DNA of 64,000 bases, taken from a virus. The notes beneath the pieces were generated by a model. That model was not told the origin of the DNA, made no database searches, and saw only the letters and a list, made by a program, of their open reading frames with translations. Positions 6,790 through 15,833 of this stretch are shown piece by piece. The stretch lies in IMG/VR virus record IMGVR_UViG_3300014839_000005, positions 1 to 64,000 of that record, one strand, 5' to 3'. The translations under genes and the position numbers were made by a program. Positions within the stretch are counted from its first letter, which is position 1. Each line of letters opens with the position of its first letter.

Positions 6790-8829
6790 CTATACAGGAA
6801 TTGCCCCAGCCAATACTTCATCAAAGTGTTGGTCTTCGGGCTTGTTTATAAATTCAGCCTTTTCAGGTTCTTTTTCAGTCGCTTTTTGTTCTTGCAACCT
6901 TATCATTTCCTCCGAAATTTCGGGCCAACAATTTACATATTTGCCGGCTGCATCATCGGTATTCGCTTGTTGCAAAAACAGAATTAACTGAAGTACTAGT
7001 TGATACAAATCCCTTTTCTTATATGCATTTGTCATACCAATTGCCAAAGTTCCATGACAAATGTGTCCATCCTGGAATACATGAGGAGCCTGCATATTTT
7101 GACCGCTGAAAGCTACTATCTGATGCTTCGTGTTCTTAATGAGGACAGTATTGTCGGTATTGTATGAATTGGAGTGCATTCCAATGGTAATATGGAACGT
7201 TCCAATATCATGCATCTTTTTACTTCTGTCATCACGGGCATACAAGTCATCAGTATATACATGAACAGTTTCGTCTTTGATGAAGACGGTCTTTACTTTT
7301 GGAATAGACTTTACCGCAGTGTATTCATCAAATGCTTTTTTCCGCATCTTTGTCTGCTGTTCAGACTCATTAAAAGATTCAATTTGTTCCATGTATTTTG
7401 AACACATTTTTCCAGATTCCATAGCCTTGGTCAAATAATCTTCATACGCAGCCTTTGCATCCTCATATGCCTTCTTCAACTGACGAATGACGGAACTGGA
7501 ACTGTCCATGACAAATTTAATATATTCATCACAGTTTCCCTTTTCCAGAATAGCCTGATAATTACTGTCGATTTTCAGCAATTCAGAATATGGAACTAAA
7601 CCGTCAAACCGTCTTGCTATTTCACTCATAGCTGTTTTTGCAAACTTCTTATTATCATATGCGTTAAACATCAATATGATAATATTCCGTTCTTGTAATG
7701 CAAATACGACATTAGTCGCAGTATCCTTATAAATTTTATCGTATTTTGCATATGGTGAGTTTCTTTGTTCGGCGAATATTTTATCTATCGCTTCTTTTTT
7801 GGCGTCTGAACTCATGGATCCATCTTTAATAGCCTGAATCTCTTTGTTTACATCATTACCTTTAATAATGGCAAGATTATGAATTTCAGTTCCAAAAGCA
7901 GTGGACTTAATCTCACTGATAGTGTTGGTAATATCTGTATAACCACTTTGCGCACCATTAGTAGCGATAAATAAAAAAGATTGATTTACAATAGACTTAG
8001 AACTCAACGCTTTCTTTGCCTCCATAAGCCATCTTCTGTCGTCGCCTATAATAAGATGACATTTTACTTGATTGGCAAAATCAAATAGAAAACTATCATC
8101 AAATACTTCTGGAGCAGCGCGTAGTTTACATACCTTGAATTTGCTGTCATTTTTACTTTCGAAGCGAAATCCTATAGTATGTAACTGTTGCAATCGCTCA
8201 TCAACAGTTTCAGATACTTTATCCAGCGCTTCTGCTAAAGTGGTTTTATGCCTTTTCACTGTACGCCTTCCTCCTTCATCTTCCACATTTTCCATAACCT
8301 CTTCAGCCATCGTTTCTGCCAATCCTCTCACAGTTCCTCGTAATCTTTCCTCTGCAGCTCGACGTTCTGGCGCAGGACCTATACCTCCAGTTGGTTGTGC
8401 CATATCCTCAGGCCTTATAACACGAACCATTGGTTCAGGTTCTTCAGGCATTGGTTCTTCAGCATAGGCAGTTCTGATTTCTCTTTCAAAGTTAGCCACA
8501 TCAAACCTTTGAGTGCCAACCCCTGCCTCTTGAATAGCTTCATACGTTGTTGTCTCTTTTACTGAACCATTAGTTAGACTATTAAGAATGTCATCGTTGT
8601 AATAATATTTATGAATGATCACTCTCATCCCTACAATGTCGGCTTCCTTATCAAGAGGCATTAAACGGTCAGAATCTCCTGCAAGTTCCCATACCCTTTG
8701 AAGAGCGCCCAGGACTCTGATATAATAGTTCTTTGTTATCATAGCGGCTACTCCGCCGCCATTTAGCACAAATGGCTCAAACGGAATTCCGAGAACCAGC
8801 GCCAACCTTTCCTCGATAAATCCGAACAT
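6790..8829 (-). CDS. Large protein with C-terminal E2-like domain
   Basis: 679 residues, first gene of the Ubl operon. The N-terminal part is unrecognised. Residues 150-260 are charged, the middle is alpha/beta, and 440-510 is coiled-coil rich. The C-terminal domain has H583, then Cys591 eight residues later (PHVFQDGHICHG), DLYQLV, NTDD and WPEI. These match gene 5660-6781 position for position (H to C 8 residues, C to DL 16, then N-x-DD and WP). The H...C and following helix resemble an E2 active site. The promoter-like element at 8890-8924 lies just upstream. Family assignment needs structure prediction. Confidence 0.6.
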   Translation of the reverse strand: MFGFIEERLALVLGIPFEPFVLNGGGVAAMITKNYYIRVLGALQRVWELAGDSDRLMPLDKEADIVGMRVIIHKYYYNDDILNSLTNGSVKETTTYEAIQEAGVGTQRFDVANFEREIRTAYAEEPMPEEPEPMVRVIRPEDMAQPTGGIGPAPERRAAEERLRGTVRGLAETMAEEVMENVEDEGGRRTVKRHKTTLAEALDKVSETVDERLQQLHTIGFRFESKNDSKFKVCKLRAAPEVFDDSFLFDFANQVKCHLIIGDDRRWLMEAKKALSSKSIVNQSFLFIATNGAQSGYTDITNTISEIKSTAFGTEIHNLAIIKGNDVNKEIQAIKDGSMSSDAKKEAIDKIFAEQRNSPYAKYDKIYKDTATNVVFALQERNIIILMFNAYDNKKFAKTAMSEIARRFDGLVPYSELLKIDSNYQAILEKGNCDEYIKFVMDSSSSVIRQLKKAYEDAKAAYEDYLTKAMESGKMCSKYMEQIESFNESEQQTKMRKKAFDEYTAVKSIPKVKTVFIKDETVHVYTDDLYARDDRSKKMHDIGTFHITIGMHSNSYNTDNTVLIKNTKHQIVAFSGQNMQAPHVFQDGHICHGTLAIGMTNAYKKRDLYQLVLQLILFLQQANTDDAAGKYVNCWPEISEEMIRLQEQKATEKEPEKAEFINKPEDQHFDEVLAGAIPV

Positions 8830-8889
8830 AATTCCTCCTAATTAAAAAAAATTAAGTTTATAATTAATTAACTAATTAATATTACCTAC

Positions 8890-8924
8890 ATTATAGTTAT
8901 TACAGAAATGGAATTGAAATAACA
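8890..8924 (-). promoter_or_regulatory. Promoter-like element of the Ubl operon
   Basis: AGTTAT (8895-8900), 18 bp, ATAACA (8919-8924). On the minus strand the element runs into a perfect TATAAT -10. It lies 61 bp upstream of the start of gene 6790-8829. Confidence 0.75.
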
Positions 8925-8930
8925 GAGGAA

Positions 8931-9233
8931 TTATGAAACGGTATCGTGAGAGAGGTTTATGGCTCTTTTAATTTTAACCCAGCCTTCCCAACTATTGCAC
9001 CAAAAAGCGTGAGCACCTAACATATTAAGTTTTCCTAAAATATTAAACTGGAGAGGATCAGGAACCTCTCCAGATTTTTTAACTTCAAGAAAACATGGTC
9101 CAGTTATTTTGTTGGTAAAGAAAATGTCTGGGATGCCATTATCTGAGCATCTTATGATTTTAAAACAGATCATGTGTTTATAAGAGCGCAGATCTTTTAA
9201 AATCTTAGTTTGAAGTTTCTTTTCTTCAGCCAT
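8931..9233 (-). CDS. VRR-NUC-type nuclease
   Basis: 100 residues matching the compact phage VRR-NUC fold of the PD-(D/E)xK superfamily: N-terminal helix (EKKLQTKILKDL), catalytic GIPDIFF near 33-39 and FLEVKKSG near 48-55, then a C-terminal segment with W residues. It probably cuts branched DNA or acts as a structure-specific nuclease in replication or recombination. It overlaps the start-stop region of gene 9226-9423 and is followed by the Ubl operon promoter. Confidence 0.85.
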   Translation of the reverse strand: MAEEKKLQTKILKDLRSYKHMICFKIIRCSDNGIPDIFFTNKITGPCFLEVKKSGEVPDPLQFNILGKLNMLGAHAFWCNSWEGWVKIKRAINLSHDTVS

Positions 9234-9423
9234 GTTTTTCTTCTTGATCTATTGATGTTGAATTATATCCGTCTGAATGCCCTATATCATATCCAGCCTT
9301 AAAAGCATCTTCAAGAATTTCTAATATATCTATCATCATACTGTCGATAAATTCTTTTGTTTCTTGTTTTTTTACATCAAGTTTATCCGCTTTGTATTTA
9401 TCCCAAGCTTCTGAAGCACTCAT
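9226..9423 (-). CDS. Hypothetical protein, 65 aa
   Basis: Small charged helical protein with no recognised family. It overlaps both neighbours by a few bases (nuclease downstream, gene 9420-9614 upstream), typical of translational coupling in a phage operon. Confidence 0.65.
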   Translation of the reverse strand: MSASEAWDKYKADKLDVKKQETKEFIDSMMIDILEILEDAFKAGYDIGHSDGYNSTSIDQEEKHG

Positions 9424-9614
9424 GGTCTCTCCTTTTGAATATCTGTTAATTCATGCAGTTCCTGAAATATATAACCTGTATTTTCGGCTAACACTAATAT
9501 TGCACATTCTCCTCCATCTCGAATTTTATTTTTATACCAAAAACCACACCGTTCTTGTAGACAATTGGCAAATGACATAGTAGGCTCATCTTTTGATAAT
9601 GGACACACTTTCAT
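9420..9614 (-). CDS. Hypothetical Cys-containing protein, 64 aa
   Basis: Contains four Cys in the first 37 residues (C4, C18, C23, C37), possibly a small zinc or redox site. The start lies two bases after the stop of the helicase gene, and its end overlaps the next gene (ATGA). No family recognised. Confidence 0.65.
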   Translation of the reverse strand: MKVCPLSKDEPTMSFANCLQERCGFWYKNKIRDGGECAILVLAENTGYIFQELHELTDIQKERP

Positions 9615-9616
9615 AA

Positions 9617-11383
9617 TTAATCCTTTAAAAAAAGTTTCCTCATATTAGCTAAAGAGGTTAAATCCTCAGATAATTCTTCTTTTCGATTAACAGCCTCTAA
9701 AATATCTTCATCAATCGTATCTTTACACGTCAGGTCTATTATAGTAACCTTTTTCTTCTGACCTTCTCTTACCTGACGCCCGATAGCTTGATTTCTTTTA
9801 ATATATGAATAATCAATGGCAAAGAATATTTGATAATTCGAAAATTGTATATTTAACCCAACACCACCCTTGGAAGGATTGGCTACTAGAATTCTATATT
9901 GTGGATCTTTAAATTTTTCAACAGTTTCAAATGCATCTATATCTTTATACAATTTCAAGACAGGCCCATAGCCGGCTTTTTCTATTGCGTCAGTTATGAT
10001 ATCAATAGAATGCACGAAACTGCTCCAGATAATAATCTTACTATTTGGTATGTTTCCAAGTGTTTCGATAAGTAACTTTAATTTTGCGTTTTCTTTAAAA
10101 TCTATGATGTTTTGCTCTTTTGTTTCAGAACCGTCATCCGCTACTTTAATCACTGTATTTAAATAAAATCCAGAAGCGATTTGTTGCAGTTTAGTTATTA
10201 AAGTAAGAGCTGTTTTTGTTGATATTGTTTCATCACATGCGTTATCAACTTCACATTTCTTATTGCATTTCTCGCACATATTAAATATGGTGGCAACAAG
10301 ATTGGTCTTCATATCTTGATAGACTTTAGCTTGTTCAGCATCCATTTCACATTCATATCTTTCAAATATTACATCTGGAAGGTCTAAACATTCATCCCTG
10401 GTAAATGCCACGGCTACTTTGTCGATGATTTCCTTGACCGCAGTTCTTGTTCCAGATAATTCTTTCCATATAAATCCATCGGGATCCACAGTAAAACAAA
10501 ATCTCCTTCTGAATTCATAAAATGAAGCATACGGAACTGTATCAGGTCCAAGGAATCTGTATGGCATGAAAAATGACAAGGAATTGTTTGCCACGAGTGT
10601 TCCGGTGACAACATACTTATACTTGATATTTTCAAATTTACTAATAACTGCTTTTGTTTGTCTTGAGCGATACGAGCCGATTCTATGGGCTTCATCCAAA
10701 ACAACCATATCAAAATAATTATCACTGAAGTAATCAGTAAGTCCATAAATAGACTCGTAGTTTGATAGGTAAATATCATAGTCAATATTTTTCTTAGCAT
10801 CTTTAAATCCTTTATTAAGAATTTTATCTGCTTGAATTTTATTATTCAACACAACGCATTTAAGATGCGGCACTTGTATTCTAGCTTCTTCCTTAACATT
10901 AGTTTTCAGATTACTTAATGTTATAACAAGACATTTCTTGATTTGACCTTTTTGAATTCTTTTATCTATTGCCCATAAATAAGGAGCTGTCTTACAAGTA
11001 CCAGGATCAGCTAGAAGTGCTGCGGAGCTATTATAAGCCATCATATTAAACATTACCTTCTGGTGATCTAACGGCTTATAGATTCCTTTAACATCATAAT
11101 CAAATTTAATCTCTCTGCCATATTGTCCTCTGATCTTCTGGACATTCTCGATTCGTTTTTGCGTATTGAAAGAGACTGTTTGTATAGCTTCTTCAGCGCC
11201 AGGACCATATTCTATTCCATAATTCATGAAGTTAAGAATTTTAGGGCCGGATTTGACTGGAAGATAGATCTGATTAAGGCCTCGTATCTTCCAGCCATCA
11301 GTACAATTTTGTATAACCTCTAGCAAATCACGATCATTACATTCTACGCATAAAATAAATAAATCAATCTGTGTCACTTTCAT
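9617..11383 (-). CDS. SNF2-type superfamily 2 helicase/translocase
   Basis: About 588 residues with both RecA-like halves. Motif I is a variant P-loop ADPGTCKT (near 124), motif II LDEAHR (near 227), motif III TGT (near 258), and the C-terminal half has IIWSSF, the KGGVGLN segment and motif VI QAIGRQVREGQ (near 535). This is the layout of SNF2/Rad54-like translocases common in phages, used in replication restart or recombination. The Cys in place of the usual Gly of the P-loop is odd. I chose the ATG at 11383 (GGGAGA upstream). The divergent GIY-YIG gene begins 54 bases away. Confidence 0.9.
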   Translation of the reverse strand: MKVTQIDLFILCVECNDRDLLEVIQNCTDGWKIRGLNQIYLPVKSGPKILNFMNYGIEYGPGAEEAIQTVSFNTQKRIENVQKIRGQYGREIKFDYDVKGIYKPLDHQKVMFNMMAYNSSAALLADPGTCKTAPYLWAIDKRIQKGQIKKCLVITLSNLKTNVKEEARIQVPHLKCVVLNNKIQADKILNKGFKDAKKNIDYDIYLSNYESIYGLTDYFSDNYFDMVVLDEAHRIGSYRSRQTKAVISKFENIKYKYVVTGTLVANNSLSFFMPYRFLGPDTVPYASFYEFRRRFCFTVDPDGFIWKELSGTRTAVKEIIDKVAVAFTRDECLDLPDVIFERYECEMDAEQAKVYQDMKTNLVATIFNMCEKCNKKCEVDNACDETISTKTALTLITKLQQIASGFYLNTVIKVADDGSETKEQNIIDFKENAKLKLLIETLGNIPNSKIIIWSSFVHSIDIITDAIEKAGYGPVLKLYKDIDAFETVEKFKDPQYRILVANPSKGGVGLNIQFSNYQIFFAIDYSYIKRNQAIGRQVREGQKKKVTIIDLTCKDTIDEDILEAVNRKEELSEDLTSLANMRKLFLKD

Positions 11384-11437
11384 AATTCTCCCTAACATTT
11401 CTTGGTTATTTACTATAATTAATACTATATTTACACT

Positions 11438-12115
11438 ATGAATTCAACATTTATTTATGCCTTATTAGATCCAATAGAAAAACAAGAGTTTCATATTTAT
11501 ATAGGTAAAAGTGATAACCCATATATACGGTATTATCAGCATCTAAAGGATAAAAATCATAGTTATAAAACTTGTTGGATTAAATCACTTACTAAAGAAA
11601 ATTTAAGTCCCGATATACAAATTCTTGAAATCGTAGATCAATATATATGGGAAAAAAAAGAAATAGAATGGATTAAATTTTATAGAGAACATAATTATAT
11701 TATAGTTAATGAAACTAATGGTGGAGATGGTGGATATTTTACTAAAGAAATTCAAAGAAAAATGATTGAATCTCGTAAAGGAAGAAAACCTAATCTTGGA
11801 AATCATCATTCTGAAAAAACAATAAAAAATCTTAGTAAATTAAATATGGGAGATAAGAATCATTTTTATGGAAAACACCACTCTGAACAAACTAAAATCA
11901 AATTAAAGGAATCTCATATAGGTATATGCCGATCTAAAGAAACTAGAAAAAAGATGAGCGAAGGTCACTATGGTAAACGCCGCTCTGAAGAAACTAAAAG
12001 AAAAATTAGTGAATCTCATAAAGGAATATGCCCATCTGATGAAATTAAGCAAAAAATAAGTAAAATTAAAATAGAAAAAAATAGACAAAAACAACATCTT
12101 ATTTTATTTTCATAA
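11438..12115 (+). CDS. GIY-YIG homing endonuclease with NUMOD3 repeats
   Basis: 225 residues on the plus strand inside a minus-strand gene cluster. The N-terminal GIY-YIG domain (FIYALLD near 5, IYIGKSDNPYIRYYQH near 20-35) is followed by about six NUMOD3-type DNA-binding repeats of the form HSExTkxKIkEShkG (about 100-215). This is the structure of SegA-like free-standing homing nucleases. It is very AT-rich and oriented against its neighbours, which fits a recent insertion. A TATAAT lies at about 11413. Confidence 0.92.
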   Translation: MNSTFIYALLDPIEKQEFHIYIGKSDNPYIRYYQHLKDKNHSYKTCWIKSLTKENLSPDIQILEIVDQYIWEKKEIEWIKFYREHNYIIVNETNGGDGGYFTKEIQRKMIESRKGRKPNLGNHHSEKTIKNLSKLNMGDKNHFYGKHHSEQTKIKLKESHIGICRSKETRKKMSEGHYGKRRSEETKRKISESHKGICPSDEIKQKISKIKIEKNRQKQHLILFS

Positions 12116-12125
12116 TAATTTTATT

Positions 12126-12611
12126 TTATGTTGTCCAGTTGAAGAACCCTGTTTTTATATTATTATTTTCCACTAATCCAGTAAAAATAAGACGCTTATT
12201 TTCTGTTGCCCAATCCTTAATTTCAATATTATAGTGATATTCTTTTCCAGAACTATTTTTTGAGTCTTCTACAGTAAAATCCTTACTCAATCGCGCCTTA
12301 GCCAACATTCCCAGCACAAAACTCTCCATATTTGTCGGCCAAATAAGAGATGAGGATGGATTTTCCATATTCATAACATCTTTGAAAATCACACTGTTTT
12401 CTGCAGCTAGAGATTCGAGTCTTTTTGATATTTGATTACAAGCATGAGCTGTAATGTTAAGCCCATACTCTCCCGTATTGTCATGTTCCTTAATTTCTCG
12501 CTTCAAATCGTCAACAAGGCGAGATAAATTCTTGATTTTTGAGTCTATTTCTGCCTTTTCAGCAAAGGCCTCAGCATATTCTTGATATTTTTTGTCCAAT
12601 TCATCACTCAT
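12126..12611 (-). CDS. Hypothetical protein with N-terminal coiled coil
   Basis: 161 residues; residues 1-45 are a charged heptad-like helix, the rest mixed. No family recognised. The first codons overlap the end of the upstream gene (ATGA), so the two genes are co-translated. The GIY-YIG gene converges on it from the other side. Confidence 0.7.
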   Translation of the reverse strand: MSDELDKKYQEYAEAFAEKAEIDSKIKNLSRLVDDLKREIKEHDNTGEYGLNITAHACNQISKRLESLAAENSVIFKDVMNMENPSSSLIWPTNMESFVLGMLAKARLSKDFTVEDSKNSSGKEYHYNIEIKDWATENKRLIFTGLVENNNIKTGFFNWTT

Positions 12612-13267
12612 TGCAACTCCTCTTGAAAAACCATCACGCCATACTTGTTAAAAGAGACATCTATAGTATCAAAATAAGTAAATTTTTCTAAAAATTTGTT
12701 ATTTTCGTCGATTAAATCGAGAAATTTATGCAACATTCTAGTCTTTAATCCGTTAGTTGTCTTATATAATGGATAGTTTAATAATTCACCATCTTTAGTG
12801 ATGGTAAATTCAACTCTTATTTGATTTTTTCTTAAAATTAACTCATTTGTCAATACAAATGACGCTCTCAAAATAGAAGATATATCATCTAGGTATTTGT
12901 TTATGTAAAAAAAAGGAATAATAAGCGTTGTGCTGGTAAAATAAGGATATTTATATCGTAGACCGACCATATTTTCAAACTTAAAATCAATTGGCTTTAT
13001 CCTGCATAATTCATTTATAGATGAATTGATATGATCGTTATATATTATCACCTTTTTTCCAATAAATGGCTTTAAACATAATGGAGTATTGATTTTAAGT
13101 AAATTATGATCTTTATATATAGTATTTTTCGTATTATCATTAGTTTGTATAAAAGCTATTGATATCGTATTGTCGGTTTCATGAATAACAGAGTAATCTA
13201 TGTAATTTTTATTTGGTTTAAACTTTGTAAGATCAATAAATTTAGATATAGTATCCGAATAAAGCAT
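12608..13267 (-). CDS. Hypothetical protein, 219 aa
   Basis: AT-rich gene for a beta-rich protein (many I/Y/N residues) of unknown family. GGAGGAG precedes the start. Its last codons overlap the start of gene 12126-12611. Confidence 0.7.
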   Translation of the reverse strand: MLYSDTISKFIDLTKFKPNKNYIDYSVIHETDNTISIAFIQTNDNTKNTIYKDHNLLKINTPLCLKPFIGKKVIIYNDHINSSINELCRIKPIDFKFENMVGLRYKYPYFTSTTLIIPFFYINKYLDDISSILRASFVLTNELILRKNQIRVEFTITKDGELLNYPLYKTTNGLKTRMLHKFLDLIDENNKFLEKFTYFDTIDVSFNKYGVMVFQEELQ

Positions 13268-13284
13268 AACTCCTCCAGAAGAAG

Positions 13285-13318
13285 AAAGAGGGATAATGCG
13301 ATACTTACCCCTCTTTTA
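13285..13318. repeat. Hairpin sharing a 15-mer with the ncRNA terminator at 28.28 kb
   Basis: AAGAGGG/CCCTCTT stem around a loop that contains GGGATAATGCGATAC. The same 15 bases occur in the terminator at 28275-28302 in opposite orientation. It sits in the leader of gene 12608-13267. Confidence 0.55.
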
Positions 13319-13326
13319 CTAATAGC

Positions 13327-13398
13327 CTAATAGTAACCAATGAAATACTTCGTCAGTAGCAAAATTAGATCCATTGAGATTATGGCTACAATAAGCAT
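13327..13398 (-). CDS. Small hydrophobic peptide, 23 aa
   Basis: Reading frame ATG 13398 to TAG 13327 encodes a single hydrophobic segment (begins MLIVAIISMDLILLL). It has a strong ribosome-binding site (AGGAGG, 4 bases before ATG), better than many neighbours. Likely a membrane micropeptide. Function unknown. Confidence 0.5.
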   Translation of the reverse strand: MLIVAIISMDLILLLTKYFIGYY

Positions 13399-13446
13399 GA
13401 AACCTCCTAACCGGCTTAACATTAAGCCGTCGGGAGCGGCAACCAA

Positions 13447-15528
13447 TCAGGCGTTCATGTAATCATTCGCCTTAGCTTCATCTTCAGTACAAGCATCAAA
13501 CTCATGCCTGATCTTCAGATGAGATATCTGGTTGTGTTCTGTTTCACTGATTTCTAATTTATTTTTGTTAATTATTTTTTCCATGTTTGTTGGACTTACA
13601 CTGAAGTAATAGATGATATCGCTCATCTTTAAACCCTTTTTCAGAAGAAGAGGCACGACCTTTTCAGAATCGTACTCCCTTATTTCCTTGGCATAATTAT
13701 CCAACTTGGCCGTTTCATCAATAGTTACTGTTTGTTCGCTGGTTTTAATAAAGGTTTTACATTTTTCTGTAAGATTTTTGATTTCTTTTTTATTGGTTTC
13801 AACTCGTTTCCACGCGGTTATACAATCTTCTTTGGTTTTTACCTCGAAGGATTCAATATCATTTATGTTGTTAATATGCTTTCTGTTAAACAGAGGACAA
13901 ATATTATTGTCTCCAAGATAACAACAATAACAATATTCATTCCTTCTTGGCAGAAATGATTTATCTGATTCTTTCATTAATTCATTTTCAATATCTATGA
14001 TTGAATCATTAATCCATTGACATGCTTCTTGTGCCATTTGTTCTATATTTTCAACTTCATATTCAACAGTTTTTCCAAACCGCAAATATTCTATTGATAC
14101 AATAACACGCTTAATGGATTCAGGAGGAAGGAATTTATACAAAAGAAGCAGATATATCTTAAGCTGCATATCGCGTTTCAATTGCTCAATAGTCATCATA
14201 ACTCTTGATGTTTTATAATCAGTAATCAATACATATTCAGGATAATATTCTATAATATCAAGGATACCTCTGAAAAATATTGAATCTGACCTCCAATCAG
14301 ACACGTAATTCCAATCTTTATCAAAAGCCAATTGTTTTTCAACAAGAGCTATCTGCCCGAACTTATTTGAGAAATCTTTTGCTCTATAAAACCTAAGCAT
14401 AATCAATTCAACATCCCTAATTATATCGGGATCAGTAACCTTAAAATTTCTTAATGTTTCATTGATTATTTTATTATAAGTATCAAGATCGGGCATTGAT
14501 ACTTTTTCATATTCTGATTCACCAATCTTTGCATCCATTTCATGAACAAAATGAGACATACCTTTAAAGCCGGTATACTGCATGATATCTTTAGGATTTT
14601 CAAATAAATAATATCCTAACTGTTTGGATGTTATTTCCTGTTTAGATTCATCCATCAGATTAAAATATTGTTTTGTATTTATCACTAAAGCATCATTTGC
14701 AAATTTTGTAATTATAGCATACAGAGAAAATTTATTTGCAAACGTCTCCCTATAACACCAGACACTTGTATTCTGTGCCACTTTATGGCATACAGATCCA
14801 GTAATAAGTGCATCCTGATCTGGTTCATGAACTTTATCTATATACCTTTTTTTCCATTTAAATGGACACTGGTGAAACAAATTAATTCTTGAAAAAGAAT
14901 ATGGTTGCGTAAACATCTTTTTTACTGCAGCCATTTTTTCTTCATTACTGATTTCTGGTTGTTGCGCTATCATATCCACCGCCTTTGTTTCTGGCAGGGC
15001 ATTAAACATATCCTGTTGCACATGAACACTGGGAAAATTTTTTAATTTAAGATAAAGTTCTATGGTCTTTTCAACATCATATTGAGAGCCATGGCCTTTA
15101 CTCGGATCAAATTTAATACCTTCTCTGATACATGCCTTTTTAAGAGCATTTCCACCATTATATCTTGCCCTGCAAATGCTTAAAGTGTCTTCTATTTCCA
15201 TTGGTTTTATTTTAAGAAATTTAAGGTCGAATTCAATTAAGTTATGTCCTATTACTTTTCTTTCTCCAATAAAATTAACAAGAGTTTCCTGAACACCATC
15301 TAATAAGTAATTAGGACTGTCTTTTACCATATCTATCGTTATTCCATGAACTGCTGTAGCTTCAGCTGGAATAAAATTATTTCGAGGTTTACATCTTTGG
15401 AAGAATTCTTTTCCAAGAGATCCGTCTTCTTTAAATCTTCTAGCACAGACTTCCACGATCTCTTCATGTTCAGGATTAAGTCCTGTTGTTTCAACGTCAA
15501 CGCAGACATATTGTTTCTCAGTACCCAT
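13447..15528 (-). CDS. DnaQ-like exonuclease fused to RecB/Cas4-like nuclease
   Basis: 693 residues with two nuclease modules. Residues 1-170 are a DEDDh 3'-5' exonuclease: D11 and E13 in CVDVETTGLNP, HNLIEFDLKFL near 100, and H-x4-D in HGSQYD near 146. Residues about 215-560 are a PD-(D/E)xK domain of the RecB/Cas4 type: QCPFKWKKRY near 219, a G-x-x-x-H segment (GSVCHK), and catalytic LITDYKTSR near 432. A Cys cluster (YCYCCYLGDNNICP near 530) plus the Cys in QCPF could form the Fe-S cluster seen in Cas4/AddB. The fusion would be a two-active-site DNA end-processing enzyme for replication or recombination. The C-terminal 130 residues are helical and unassigned. Confidence 0.85.
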   Translation of the reverse strand: MGTEKQYVCVDVETTGLNPEHEEIVEVCARRFKEDGSLGKEFFQRCKPRNNFIPAEATAVHGITIDMVKDSPNYLLDGVQETLVNFIGERKVIGHNLIEFDLKFLKIKPMEIEDTLSICRARYNGGNALKKACIREGIKFDPSKGHGSQYDVEKTIELYLKLKNFPSVHVQQDMFNALPETKAVDMIAQQPEISNEEKMAAVKKMFTQPYSFSRINLFHQCPFKWKKRYIDKVHEPDQDALITGSVCHKVAQNTSVWCYRETFANKFSLYAIITKFANDALVINTKQYFNLMDESKQEITSKQLGYYLFENPKDIMQYTGFKGMSHFVHEMDAKIGESEYEKVSMPDLDTYNKIINETLRNFKVTDPDIIRDVELIMLRFYRAKDFSNKFGQIALVEKQLAFDKDWNYVSDWRSDSIFFRGILDIIEYYPEYVLITDYKTSRVMMTIEQLKRDMQLKIYLLLLYKFLPPESIKRVIVSIEYLRFGKTVEYEVENIEQMAQEACQWINDSIIDIENELMKESDKSFLPRRNEYCYCCYLGDNNICPLFNRKHINNINDIESFEVKTKEDCITAWKRVETNKKEIKNLTEKCKTFIKTSEQTVTIDETAKLDNYAKEIREYDSEKVVPLLLKKGLKMSDIIYYFSVSPTNMEKIINKNKLEISETEHNQISHLKIRHEFDACTEDEAKANDYMNA

Positions 15529-15530
15529 GA

Positions 15531-15833
15531 TTATTCCTTTACTACATTTAATAAATCTTCAATTTTTTTTCTTAATGTGAGATAATATTCAACATCTTCA
15601 GTTACTAATGGCCGTTCCATTAATTTACATATAGCAACATGAAGGACACTTAATTCCATAGCTGTGAAAGCTACATTAACTTCAGTAACTTCTGTACGAA
15701 CTTTAATTCCAAATCCTTTTTCTATACCAGTTTCAAGTTCAATACATCTAGTTTTATATGTATCCCTTTGTTTCATTGCTTCGTCAAGTAGTTTTTTTAA
15801 TTCTTCAAGTTCTACATTTTTAAATCCGAACAT
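15531..15833 (-). CDS. Hypothetical coiled-coil protein, 100 aa
   Basis: The N-terminal 35 residues form a charged helix (LEELKKLLDEAMKQRD), followed by a small alpha/beta part. It lies two bases upstream of the nuclease fusion gene and overlaps the end of gene 15820-16080. No family recognised. Confidence 0.65.
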   Translation of the reverse strand: MFGFKNVELEELKKLLDEAMKQRDTYKTRCIELETGIEKGFGIKVRTEVTEVNVAFTAMELSVLHVAICKLMERPLVTEDVEYYLTLRKKIEDLLNVVKE

